Shown here: piece after piece, positions 10,214-19,166 of the stretch
Numbering within the stretch: the first letter of the stretch is position 1
Layout of the letters: each line of letters begins with the position of its first letter
NCBI GenBank assembly: GCA_010672785.1
Contig: JAAHFX010000002.1
Coordinates: 1,118,411-1,182,410, forward strand
Length of the DNA: 64,000 nucleotides
From: Sphaerospermopsis sp. SIO1G1
Lineage (GTDB): Bacteria; Cyanobacteriota; Cyanobacteriia; Cyanobacteriales; Nostocaceae
Direction: 5' to 3'
Notes under the pieces: model-generated
The model's database searches: none
The model's input: only the letters and a program-made list of their open reading frames with translations
What the model was told of the DNA's origin: nothing
Program-made: the position numbers and the translations under genes

Positions 10214-10256
10214 AATTAATTAAGTATTTCTGGCAACAACTCATAATCAGTAAACA

Positions 10257-11288
10257 ATGCAGACATACGATAATCCCAACGTCAAATTTGATTGGTGGGC
10301 AGGTAATGCTCGCTTTGCTAATCTCTCTGGTTCATTTATTGGTGCTCACGTAGCACAAGCCGCACTAACTACTCTCTGGGCTGGGGCATTTACATGGTTT
10401 GAAATATCCCGTTATAACCCTGAAATTCCAATGGGAGAACAGGGATTAATTCTGTTACCACATTTAGCAACTTTAGGGTTTGGTGTGGGAGAAGGTGGTC
10501 AAATTGTTGATACCTATCCCTATTTTGTGATTGGAGCTTTACATTTAATCTCCTCTGCTGTTTTAGGAGCAGGTGCATTATTTCACACCTTTAAAGGACC
10601 AAAAGATTTAAAAAATTCTAGCGGTTTTGCTCGTAAATTCCATTTTGAATGGAATGATCATAAACAATTAGGATTAATTCTAGGTCATCACCTCCTTTTC
10701 TTAGGCGCAGCAGCCTTATTATTGGTAGGGAAAGCTATGTTTTGGGGGGGAATTTATGATGCCACAATTCACAATGTCAGGCTTGTAACTGAACCCACCC
10801 TTAATCCCTTTGTTATCTATGGTTATCAAACTCATTTCGCCACAGTTAACAATTTAGAAGATTTAGTTGGTGGTCATATTTATGTAGGGTTTACCCTGAT
10901 TGCTGGTGGAATCTGGCACATCATTAAAGAACCTTTCCCTTGGGCAAGAAAACTCTTAATTTTCTCTGGTGAAGCGATTCTTTCCTATTCATTAGGTGGT
11001 ATTGCCCTAGCAGGATTTGTAGCAGCTTATTTCTGTGCAGTAAATACCCTTGCTTACCCAGTAGAATTTTATGGTGCTACTTTGGAATTAAAACTAGGTG
11101 TTAGTCCCTATTTTGCCGATACCATTAAATTAGCAAATGCTGCTAGTCCTAGAGCATGGTTAGCCAATGCCCATTTCTTCTTAGCATTCTTCTTTTTGCA
11201 AGGTCATTTATGGCACGCCCTCAGAGCAATTGGTGTGGACTTTAAACAAATTGAAAAATCGGTAAATACCATCAGCAGTGAATCCTAA
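10257..11288 (+). CDS. isiA: Iron-stress chlorophyll-binding protein IsiA (CP43')
   Basis: A 343-residue protein whose N-terminus ([20 protein letters not shown]) and length match canonical IsiA, so I take this as the true isiA among the four paralogs here. It has six membrane helices with conserved chlorophyll-ligand His residues ([49 protein letters not shown]). IsiA forms rings of chlorophyll antenna around photosystem I and dissipates energy under iron limitation. It has its own upstream region of 490 bases with a small inverted-repeat element in the probable leader, unlike the usual isiA-isiB order. Confidence 0.95.
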   Translation: MQTYDNPNVKFDWWAGNARFANLSGSFIGAHVAQAALTTLWAGAFTWFEISRYNPEIPMGEQGLILLPHLATLGFGVGEGGQIVDTYPYFVIGALHLISSAVLGAGALFHTFKGPKDLKNSSGFARKFHFEWNDHKQLGLILGHHLLFLGAAALLLVGKAMFWGGIYDATIHNVRLVTEPTLNPFVIYGYQTHFATVNNLEDLVGGHIYVGFTLIAGGIWHIIKEPFPWARKLLIFSGEAILSYSLGGIALAGFVAAYFCAVNTLAYPVEFYGATLELKLGVSPYFADTIKLANAASPRAWLANAHFFLAFFFLQGHLWHALRAIGVDFKQIEKSVNTISSES

Positions 11289-11540
11289 GCAGTCCTAAAT
11301 TTTAAGTGCTGAGTAAATCAACAAGTAAGGATTCATAAGTTAGGAATTAGGATTCAGAATATATAAATAATTGGTTAATTATCAAATACACATTTTTGAA
11401 GTAACCCTGAAAAAGCTGAAGCATGATTCCTATTAGCTGAAAACTTACATCAACAACTTAGCACTTTCTTCATAAACAGCCGTCTTCTCAGGCTGAGTTA
11501 ATCCCAAATTGCGAATCTAAAAACTCAAATTACCAATTGT

Positions 11541-12512
11541 ATGACTGGGACAATTTCTACTGATAGAACCTTTGCAGCTAATACAAATTCACCTTGGTTA
11601 GTAGGTAATGCCCGTTTAACAGATTTATCGGGTCAATTATTAGGCGCTCATATTGCCCATGCTGGTTTAATTATGTTTTGGGCAGGAACTAATACTATTT
11701 CTGAAGTTTTGAAATATGTTCCTGATGTGCCACTGTACAAACAAAGTTTATTTTTATTACCTCATTTAGCAACTTTAGGTTGGGGTGTAGGTAATGGTGG
11801 TCAAATTGTAGATACCTATCCTTATTTTGTTATTGGTGTATTTCATTTAATTGCATCTGCTGTTTTAGGTGCTGGGGGTTTATTTCATGTATTTCGTAGC
11901 CCACCAATTTTATATAACTCCGGTGGTTTAGTAGCAAAATTCCACTATGAATGGAATGACTCCAAACAATTAGGTTTGATTTTGGGACATCACTTAATTA
12001 TTTTAGGGTTAGGGGCATTTCTATTAGTTATTAAAGCCATGTTTGTAGGTGGAATTTATGATCCTAATGTGGGAGATGTACGCCTCATTTCTGATCCTAC
12101 CCTCGACCCTAATATAATTTTTAGCTATCTCATGGGAATGAAGGATGGTAGCTGGAATATTTTGGGAATGGCCAGTGTAGACAATTTAGAAGATGTGATT
12201 GGTGGTCACATTTGGATTGGTTTTATTCTCATTTTTGGTGGTATTTGGCATATTGTTGTTAAACCTTTTCCTTTGGTCAGAAAAATTTTGCCAATAGCAA
12301 ATGGTGAAGAAATTCTTGCTTACAGTTTGCTTGGTTTAGCTTTAATGGCTTGGATTTCTGCTGCCTTCGTTGGCTATAACACGACTGTTTTTCCAGTGGA
12401 GTTTTATGGCTCAGAACGTCTTGGATTAGCTAATATTCAATTTTTTCTAGGAATCTTAGCTTTCTTAGGTTATATCTGGCATACTTGGCGTTCTCGTAGT
12501 ATTTCTTCTTAA
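11541..12512 (+). CDS. IsiA/Pcb-like chlorophyll-binding antenna protein (fourth paralog)
   Basis: A 323-residue six-helix CP43-family antenna protein, slightly shorter than IsiA. Conserved elements include [40 protein letters not shown] and GGIWHI. The C-terminus (FLGYIWHTWRSR) retains the last His but is trimmed. A small insertion (MGMKDGSWNILGMAS, about residues 197-211) lies before the LEDV motif. It follows isiA after 252 bases, so it may be co-transcribed by read-through. Divergence among the four paralogs suggests specialised positions in the photosystem supercomplex. Confidence 0.88.
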   Translation: MTGTISTDRTFAANTNSPWLVGNARLTDLSGQLLGAHIAHAGLIMFWAGTNTISEVLKYVPDVPLYKQSLFLLPHLATLGWGVGNGGQIVDTYPYFVIGVFHLIASAVLGAGGLFHVFRSPPILYNSGGLVAKFHYEWNDSKQLGLILGHHLIILGLGAFLLVIKAMFVGGIYDPNVGDVRLISDPTLDPNIIFSYLMGMKDGSWNILGMASVDNLEDVIGGHIWIGFILIFGGIWHIVVKPFPLVRKILPIANGEEILAYSLLGLALMAWISAAFVGYNTTVFPVEFYGSERLGLANIQFFLGILAFLGYIWHTWRSRSISS

Positions 12513-12651
12513 CTTAAAGTTTTCCTCCTCAAGTTTGCTTAACATCAGCTAGGCATCTTTTTTGCCTACGGTTAATAACATCTAACTGTGGGCATTTTCT
12601 TTGATTTTATTCTTCCTAACCATGAAAATAATAAAGGAGTAATCAATATTT

Positions 12652-12927
12652 ATGGCTACCATTTTTTGTGCCTTATGTGCTTGGGTGATGACAATTTTGT
12701 TCCTGTACAGTATTTGGCTAACTGTTAAACAAGGCATAAATCATCTACATAAATTACATCAAGTTCCTTGTCATAATTGTGAATATTTTACTAACGACTA
12801 TCGTCTTAAATGTACTGTACATCCTAAAAAAGCCTGTTGTGAACTTGCCATAGGTTGTGTAGATTTTGAACCGAAAACTGCTACTTGCAATGCTTGTCAA
12901 AGGGGTAGAATCTGGAAATTTGATTAA
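12652..12927 (+). CDS. Small Cys-rich membrane protein at the end of the isi cluster
   Basis: A 91-residue protein preceded by AAAGGAG about ten bases upstream of the ATG. One N-terminal membrane helix (residues 3-25) is followed by a soluble part with many cysteines: CHNCEYF, LKC, KKACCELAIGC, and CNACQRG at the end. The pattern of Cys pairs suggests metal or Fe-S binding, or disulfides. I do not recognise a named family. Its place 139 bases behind the last isi antenna gene, in the same direction, suggests an iron-stress role, but that is inference. Confidence 0.7.
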   Translation: MATIFCALCAWVMTILFLYSIWLTVKQGINHLHKLHQVPCHNCEYFTNDYRLKCTVHPKKACCELAIGCVDFEPKTATCNACQRGRIWKFD

Positions 12928-12930
12928 AGC

Positions 12931-13020
12931 AGGACTTACGCAAAACCTATTCCAAATACTGTCATTGCGATGAAAGGAAGCAATCTCCAGTCTTGAAATC
13001 TAGTTAAAATGCGTAAGTCT
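12931..13020. repeat. MITE-like element, copy behind the isi cluster
   Basis: A 90-bp element in the same orientation as 10123-10213, sharing the first 36 bases exactly and the terminal inverted repeats (AGGACTTACGCA; the right end lacks one C). It starts three bases after the stop of the Cys-rich gene and probably separates the cluster from the convergent P450 gene. Confidence 0.85.
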
Positions 13021-13085
13021 TATAAAGAACAGTGATCACTATTCTCTAATAGTTATTGAGGATAGTATCTTTATCCTGAATGAAT

Positions 13086-14315
13086 TTATGAAAATACAAT
13101 GGGTAGTGCTTCTAAACCACGCATCGCTAAATTTGGAATCCAGGACAATTGTTGATGCTCTAAATGGATATTTTCGTAGTGTTGAAGGATAGTATTGATG
13201 GCGATTTTTGTTTCTAGTTTTGTTAAAGCTGCACCTAAACAAACATGAATACCTTGTCCTAAACCAAGATGACAATTTTCTGAACGAGTGATATCAAATT
13301 TATCTGGGTTACTAAACTGAGCAGGATCATGATTAGCTGCGTGTAAGATACAGTAAATCTTCTCACCTTCAGCAATAAATTTACCATCTATTTCTATGTT
13401 GGCGATCGCTCGCCGCACTACACTAAATGCTGGTCCACAGTAGCGTAAAATTTCTTCTACAGTAGAGTCAATTAACATGGGATTTTCCCTTAACATTTGC
13501 AGTTGTTGGGGATTTTGCAATAAAGCCAACATTCCATTGCTAATTAAATAGGTGGTTGTTTCATAAGCACCTGCCATTAGTGTAATACAAATAGCTGTTA
13601 TTTCTTCATTGCTGAGTACACTACCACTATCTTCTGCTGCTATCAGTTCAGTAATTAAATTTTCACCAGGATGGCGACGATACCAAGCAATTAAATCGTC
13701 AAAATATTGGATACTTTTAACTAAACTTTGGTAGGTAGTTTCTACTACTTCTTCACTAGCCCAACCAGATCCAAATAGCATAAACATATCCCTACTCCAA
13801 TCTTTGAGTAAAGCGATATCTTGCCTAGGAATCCCCAAAAATTTAGCAGTAACAAGGGCTGGTAAGGGAATAGCAAAATCTTGAATTAATTCCATTTTAC
13901 CAATTGTAGATATGGCATCAATTAATTCATCTGCATATTTTTGAATTATTGGTTCTAAACTTTTAATTATTTGGGGAGAAAATGCTTTACTTACTAAATT
14001 ACGTAGTCTTGTATGTCTGGGAGGATCAGAAAAAACCATCCATTGACTAAAGTATTGATTGCAAAAATATAACTGATTTTTTACTGCTAAAGACTTGCTT
14101 CTGCCAATCTTTCCATCTCTATCTACAGAGAATTGTGGATTACGAATAGTGTTGTAAACATCAACATATCGAGTTAAGATCCATGACTCTAATTGAGAAT
14201 GCCAATAAATGGGATCTGCTATTCGCATTTGATCCAAAATAGGATCAGGATTAGTAAAAAAGAAGGGGTTAAGTAAGTCATACTTTTCCCCCGATTGTAA
14301 AATTTCTGTCTGCAT
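13086..14315 (-). CDS. Cytochrome P450
   Basis: A 409-residue soluble bacterial-type P450. The heme-binding loop is LGLGQGIHVCLGAAL with the axial Cys at residue 359 (the usual Phe is Leu). The I-helix oxygen-binding motif is AGAYETTT (AGxE-T), and the ExxR pair is EILR near residue 275. It lacks a membrane anchor. The substrate cannot be predicted. The gene lies eight bases downstream of an unrecognised gene on the same strand, so the two are probably one operon making or modifying a small metabolite. Confidence 0.94.
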   Translation of the reverse strand: MQTEILQSGEKYDLLNPFFFTNPDPILDQMRIADPIYWHSQLESWILTRYVDVYNTIRNPQFSVDRDGKIGRSKSLAVKNQLYFCNQYFSQWMVFSDPPRHTRLRNLVSKAFSPQIIKSLEPIIQKYADELIDAISTIGKMELIQDFAIPLPALVTAKFLGIPRQDIALLKDWSRDMFMLFGSGWASEEVVETTYQSLVKSIQYFDDLIAWYRRHPGENLITELIAAEDSGSVLSNEEITAICITLMAGAYETTTYLISNGMLALLQNPQQLQMLRENPMLIDSTVEEILRYCGPAFSVVRRAIANIEIDGKFIAEGEKIYCILHAANHDPAQFSNPDKFDITRSENCHLGLGQGIHVCLGAALTKLETKIAINTILQHYENIHLEHQQLSWIPNLAMRGLEALPIVFS

Positions 14316-14323
14316 AAATGAAT

Positions 14324-15013
14324 CTATTCTGAATCAGCTTCTTTACCCGCAGTACCTCTTCTACCTCGATATGCTCTGGTTAAATCTTCAGTTTCAGGAA
14401 CACGTTCTACTCTGGGAGCAATGACTATATATCTAGAACCGAGAAACTTAGCTTTAAAATTCTTCATCCAACCATGATGATTGAGAACATTCTTGATGTC
14501 AAATCCAATGATAGAAACTCCACTACGGTCATAATTTCCAGATAGGAGAAATGTCCAATAGGTTTGATCTGGTAATATACCAAATTTATATTTGAATGTA
14601 GCCGCAAAGGCTAGATAACGCCTGAAATCCATGCCATGTAAACCTTCATCTTCGTAGGTTCTTTTCGCTGATACTCCAGTTTTATATATCAATTCTGGTG
14701 CTTTGGATGCAGATGTAATAAACCATTGATCTTCCGAAACCATTGAATTTCTAATCATAGTTTCGTGGTCAAAATTAACATTAGCTCTGATACCAAATTG
14801 CTCACAAAGTTGCTTCATTGATACCCTAGCGGGCAAGTATACTAGTAGTTCATTCAAAGAGTCTAATTCTTCTATTTCCTTGTCTGTAAAAGGGCAAGGT
14901 GCAATGTGAATATCACCATACAAGCTGTGTACATAATCTTTGATCTTTTGGGAACTATTATGATTGCAAACTTGATTTTTCTGAATTCTGGTATCTTCTA
15001 ATAGCATATACAA
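14324..15013 (-). CDS. Unrecognised protein paired with a P450
   Basis: A 229-residue soluble protein that I do not recognise. It has no signal peptide or membrane helix. Notable segments are ELLVYLPARVSMKQLCEQFG (about 55-74), WFITSASKAPELIYKTGVSA, the tyrosine-rich FRRYLAFAATFKYKFG, and a basic C-terminus (RAYRGRRGTAGKE). The stop lies eight bases before the P450 start, so they are likely co-transcribed. A role as P450 partner or in the same pathway is inference only. The start could be either of two close ATGs (codons 1 and 3); no strong ribosome site is visible. Confidence 0.7.
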   Translation of the reverse strand: MYMLLEDTRIQKNQVCNHNSSQKIKDYVHSLYGDIHIAPCPFTDKEIEELDSLNELLVYLPARVSMKQLCEQFGIRANVNFDHETMIRNSMVSEDQWFITSASKAPELIYKTGVSAKRTYEDEGLHGMDFRRYLAFAATFKYKFGILPDQTYWTFLLSGNYDRSGVSIIGFDIKNVLNHHGWMKNFKAKFLGSRYIVIAPRVERVPETEDLTRAYRGRRGTAGKEADSE

Positions 15014-15253
15014 ATTGTTATTAAGAACTAGAACTTGTTTGAATCTTTAACTAACTTCATTGAAACTTTATTAAATATTTTTTAAAACAGTGTATATACT
15101 ATTTTTTTTAAAAAGTCGTGTTTAGATATTATTATTACTAACAGTATTTTTACTGATTAGTATTAGTAGCTACTTAAATAATATATATTGTTAAATTATG
15201 TATACGTGTGAGTATTCGTAGATAATCAATAAACTGTGTGAAGTTACTTCATA

Positions 15254-17542
15254 TTACAACTTAAATCTGCTACCATTTAGAGGTAGCTTGATGACAAACT
15301 CTGTTCCCTCACCTGGAACAGAATTAAAGAAAAGTTGACCGCAATGTTTTTGAGTAATAATCTGATAGCTAATAGATAAACCTAGTCCAGTTCCCTCACC
15401 AACTCCTTTGGTTGTAAAAAATGGGTTAAACACACGAGAACTGTCTTTTTGTTGAATACCCATACCATTGTCTGCAATGTGAATGCTGATCCACTCATGG
15501 TCATATACTGTGGATATTTTAATTGTGCTGGGTTTAGCTTTTATTTCCTCTAGCGATCGCAATTTATCCTGTTCTTCTAAAGCATCAATTGCATTATTAA
15601 TTATGTTCATAAATACCTGATTAATCTGACTTGCATAACAGTCAATTAGCGGTAAATTACCATAATTTTTAATTATCTCAATCTCAGTCCGAGCGCATTT
15701 AGCTTTGAGACGATGACTCAAAATTACTAGGGTACTGTTAATTCCCTCATTAATATCAACTGCTTTCACTTCTGCTTCATCTAGGCGAGAAAAATTCCTT
15801 AATGACAACACAATTTCCTGAATGCGTTGTGTCCCTATTTCCATAGAAATAAGAACTTTGCACAAGTCTTGTTGCAAAAATTCAAAATCAATTTCAACTA
15901 ATTTTTCGGCAATTTCTTCTGGTGGTTCAGTTAAATAACTTTGATAAAGTTGAATTAAAGTTAATAAATCATCGCTATAATCTTTGAGATGATAAATATT
16001 ACCATAAATAAAGTTAACCGGATTGTTAATTTCATGGGCTATACCTGCAATCATTTCACCCAAAGCAGACATTTTTTCACTTTGGACAATTTGTGCTTGT
16101 GTTTGATGAAGTTCTTCAATTGTGGCTTTAAGTTCCACAGTTCTTTTTTCCACTCTTGCTTCTAATTCAGTATTAGCTATTTCTAAGTTTTGATTAGCAG
16201 TTTCTAAAGCTGTAAATGATTCTTGTAGTTGCTGTACCATCTTGTTAAAAGTATCGCTCAGGATTTTTAACTCATAAGTACCTCTGACATCTACGGATTT
16301 GTTTAACTGACCATTAGCAATTAATTCACTTACTTTACTTAATTCAAAAATGGGTTGAGTAATACAATTAGATGTGCAAGTACTAACAATAAATACTAAT
16401 ATTAAAATTACTATAGATAAAAATATTGTATTGCGAGTATTGGCATCAATTTGTGCCATAAAATCTGATTCAGGCACAGCAATAACTACCAACCAATCTA
16501 AACCTAATTTATCTTTCCAGGGCGTAACTTTTACAAATTGATCATTACCCCGAAAGTTAAATTTTATCTGTTGTGGTTCTTGAATGGTTTGTAAATTATC
16601 TAGGCTATTAAGTAAATATTTACTGGTAGATTTAATCAAGGGATTGGAGCTATGAATAGCAGCTAGTCGTTCAACTTCACCACTAGCAAATTTGTAAGGA
16701 TTTGTATCTCCAGAGTTAGCTACTAATAATCCATTCCGATCCATGATAAAAATAACGCCATTATCACTAAAATCAATATTATCAAGAAATTTACTGATAT
16801 TAGAAAGTAATAAATCAATTCCAAAAACGGCTGTTAATTTACCTTGATTATTATAAATAGGATAATTTGCAGATGCAGCAATAGATCCGGAATTAAAAGC
16901 ACCAACCCAAGGATGAACACCACTCCAAATTGGATAACCAGCTTTGACAGTTTTAACATACCAAGGTTGAGCTAAACCTTGATAGTCATAGGTGTTCATG
17001 AGTGTCTTGATATTACCGTCTTCATCCATACTATAGGACTTTATTTTTGATACTCCCTCAGTTACATCAGAAAATATTTCTAATGTTTTGAGTTTCCTAT
17101 CCGGATAATTACCAGCACCAGCACCTTTACCTGTAGTTAAAAGATATCCATTATAGCCCAAATTTTTGTAAAGTTGCATTTGTTTCCAGAGGTATTTTCC
17201 AGAAACTTCCAAATTCTGTAAATCTAAAATTCCTGTTTTGACAGCATCAGCATTCATCTGATTGAGTTGAGTGGGAACTGCTAAGTAGCTATTCAAATGT
17301 TGATCTACTACGCTACTGGTTTTGTTCATGAGTTGAGTGACTAAGTCATTGACTGCTTTTTGTCCATTCACAAATGATAGATATCCCACTGAACCTACTG
17401 CTAGGAAAATTTGAATCATAAATAGTCCTATTAGCAGCAGACGTAATGAAACGTTGAAATGGATTTTCGGCCGGAGATTTTGCCAAAGAGTAGATAACTG
17501 TTGTATGTAAGGCTGGACTGTAATTTTTCTGAGTATTTCCAT
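15254..17542 (-). CDS. Membrane sensor histidine kinase (dCACHE-HAMP-HisKA-HATPase)
   Basis: A 762-residue sensor kinase. The first membrane helix is about residues 33-56, and a large periplasmic dCACHE-like sensing domain (about 60-370, with WSGVHPWVG and AVFGIDLLL) follows. The second helix (about 372-394) leads to HAMP (about 395-450) and a coiled coil (about 450-490). The dimerisation domain has the phospho-acceptor His503 in GIAHEINNPVNF. The ATPase domain has NNAIDAL (N box), DNGMGI (G1) and GEGTGLGLSISYQI (G2). No receiver or response regulator is adjacent, so its partner is elsewhere. The ligand is unknown. Confidence 0.93.
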   Translation of the reverse strand: MEILRKITVQPYIQQLSTLWQNLRPKIHFNVSLRLLLIGLFMIQIFLAVGSVGYLSFVNGQKAVNDLVTQLMNKTSSVVDQHLNSYLAVPTQLNQMNADAVKTGILDLQNLEVSGKYLWKQMQLYKNLGYNGYLLTTGKGAGAGNYPDRKLKTLEIFSDVTEGVSKIKSYSMDEDGNIKTLMNTYDYQGLAQPWYVKTVKAGYPIWSGVHPWVGAFNSGSIAASANYPIYNNQGKLTAVFGIDLLLSNISKFLDNIDFSDNGVIFIMDRNGLLVANSGDTNPYKFASGEVERLAAIHSSNPLIKSTSKYLLNSLDNLQTIQEPQQIKFNFRGNDQFVKVTPWKDKLGLDWLVVIAVPESDFMAQIDANTRNTIFLSIVILILVFIVSTCTSNCITQPIFELSKVSELIANGQLNKSVDVRGTYELKILSDTFNKMVQQLQESFTALETANQNLEIANTELEARVEKRTVELKATIEELHQTQAQIVQSEKMSALGEMIAGIAHEINNPVNFIYGNIYHLKDYSDDLLTLIQLYQSYLTEPPEEIAEKLVEIDFEFLQQDLCKVLISMEIGTQRIQEIVLSLRNFSRLDEAEVKAVDINEGINSTLVILSHRLKAKCARTEIEIIKNYGNLPLIDCYASQINQVFMNIINNAIDALEEQDKLRSLEEIKAKPSTIKISTVYDHEWISIHIADNGMGIQQKDSSRVFNPFFTTKGVGEGTGLGLSISYQIITQKHCGQLFFNSVPGEGTEFVIKLPLNGSRFKL

Positions 17543-18279
17543 GCTTATTAACTAAATAAAGTAGATAATTCTACTTAGAAATAATTATTTTTATTGCAAC
17601 ATTTTCTATGTTAACTTAAATACTTAAAGTTAATATCAAAAATAATGTAAGTATATATTAAAAATTTTCGTTAAGAGGAGGTAAAACCTGAGTGTGATCA
17701 ACCTTTACCCAACTCATTTTACAAAGAGAGGTGTTGAAAACAGGTTAAAATATGTAGGATTTGCTAAAAAAAGTATTTCCGTGGAGAGTAAGAAGCATAA
17801 GTCCGATTAACCATTAAATCCTATACATTAAAATATCCATATATTACTTAGTAGTAAAGCAGCTAAAAAAATATATATATTCTGAAAATTAAGGTGAGAA
17901 AAGAGGCTTTGATGAAGTTTGGAAGAGATTAAATTCAGATATTAATAAGACCAAGTTATAACGTAGATAAGAAACTAAAATTACTCTAGGATGGTTACTT
18001 ATTTATTTAAAATAAACTTGGATATTTGTGGGTATAAACGTTACATATTTACAGATAAATAAAATACTGATAATTCCTGGTAGGAAGATGAATTTTAGTA
18101 ATATCAATAATATTGGTTTTTGTCTACTCAGTATCGCTACTTTTGATTGCAAATCTTATTTTTGGGTATTTTGGAAAATGAATTATTTTTTTGATTTTAA
18201 TGTATTAAGTTACTTGAAATACCTTAGTTAATATCAATAATAGGATAGCATACTAAGAGTAGTATTTATCATTAAAACC
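17543..18279. other. AT-rich intergenic region without a recognisable gene
   Basis: This is 737 bases between the divergent histidine kinase and HAD genes. A 67-codon open frame at 18028-18231 starts with GTG, has low-complexity composition and no ribosome site, and is not supported. A GAGGAGG sequence near 17675 is not followed by a useful open frame. I see no RNA gene. Confidence 0.5.
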
Positions 18280-19062
18280 ATGACAGCACAAAAACCGACA
18301 ATTTTAGCTTTAGATTTTGATGGAGTCATTTGTGATGGACTAATTGAATATTTTGAGGTAGCTTGGCATACTTATTGTCAAGTTTGGTCTTCTGTGAATG
18401 ATACACCACCTGAAAATTTACCTCAACGGTTTTATCGTTTGCGTCCTGTAATTGAAACTGGGTGGGAAATGCCAGTTTTAATTAAAGCTTTAATTGATGG
18501 TTTTACTGATGATCAAATTTTGCAAAATTGGACAAACATTACACCGCAGATTTTAACAACATCTCAGTTAGAATCTCAAGAGATTATGAAAAAATTAGAC
18601 GGTTTGCGGGATGAATGGATAAAAACAGATTTGGATGGATGGTTGAATTTACATAAGTTTTATCCAGGGGTAAAAGAAAAATTGAACCAGATTATTGACA
18701 GTGAAGTCAAGTTATTTATTGTTACTACGAAAGAAGGACGTTTTGTTAAACGTTTATTACAAAGAGAAGGTGTAAATTTAGCTGATACAGCAATTTTTGG
18801 CAAGGAAGTAAAACGTCCAAAATATGAAACTTTACGAGGTTTAATTGCCCAGGAAAAAAATAAACCTGTGAGTCTTTGGTTTGTGGAAGATAGAATCAAA
18901 ACTTTACAGTTAGTTAAACAACAATCTGATTTAGAACATATCAAACTATTTTTAGCCGATTGGGGTTATAATACTCAATCAGAAAGGGACGCAGGCAAAA
19001 GTGATCATCGCATTCAATTAATTTCACTAAATCAGTTTTCTCAAGATTTTTCTAATTGGTAA
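18280..19062 (+). CDS. HAD-superfamily hydrolase
   Basis: A 260-residue haloacid-dehalogenase-fold protein. Motif I is ALDFDGVICDG with nucleophile Asp12 and acid Asp14. Motif II is FIVTTKE and motif IV is VEDRIKTL. It has an unusually large helical cap (about residues 25-130). It probably removes phosphate from a small molecule; the substrate is unknown. It lies about 105 bases upstream of nurA on the same strand and could be co-transcribed with it. Confidence 0.85.
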   Translation: MTAQKPTILALDFDGVICDGLIEYFEVAWHTYCQVWSSVNDTPPENLPQRFYRLRPVIETGWEMPVLIKALIDGFTDDQILQNWTNITPQILTTSQLESQEIMKKLDGLRDEWIKTDLDGWLNLHKFYPGVKEKLNQIIDSEVKLFIVTTKEGRFVKRLLQREGVNLADTAIFGKEVKRPKYETLRGLIAQEKNKPVSLWFVEDRIKTLQLVKQQSDLEHIKLFLADWGYNTQSERDAGKSDHRIQLISLNQFSQDFSNW

Positions 19063-19117
19063 ATTTCAGAAGTCAGAAAGACAATGTTTTTACCAATACT
19101 TAATTCTTGATTCTTAC

Positions 19118-19165
19118 CCAATCACCAATCACCAATCACCAATCACCAATCACCAATCACCAATT
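19118..19165. repeat. Heptanucleotide tandem repeat (CACCAAT)n
   Basis: Six tandem CACCAAT units lie directly before the nurA start codon. They are open in the nurA reading frame and would code for an SPITNHQ repeat if an upstream start were used. That extension looks artificial. Confidence 0.85.
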
Positions 19166-19166
19166 A

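Noticed and set aside
12545..12570. Weak hairpin TAGGCA-TCTTTTT-TGCCTA behind the fourth antenna gene
   Set aside because: The stem is only six base pairs and the T-run lies in the loop rather than after the stem, so I did not call it a terminator.
18028..18231. 67-codon open frame between the histidine kinase and HAD gene
   Set aside because: GTG start without ribosome site, low-complexity composition and no family resemblance.
19107..19166. Upstream extension of the NurA gene
   Set aside because: The added residues are a translation of the heptamer repeat (SPITNHQ units); ATG 19167 starts the conserved protein.
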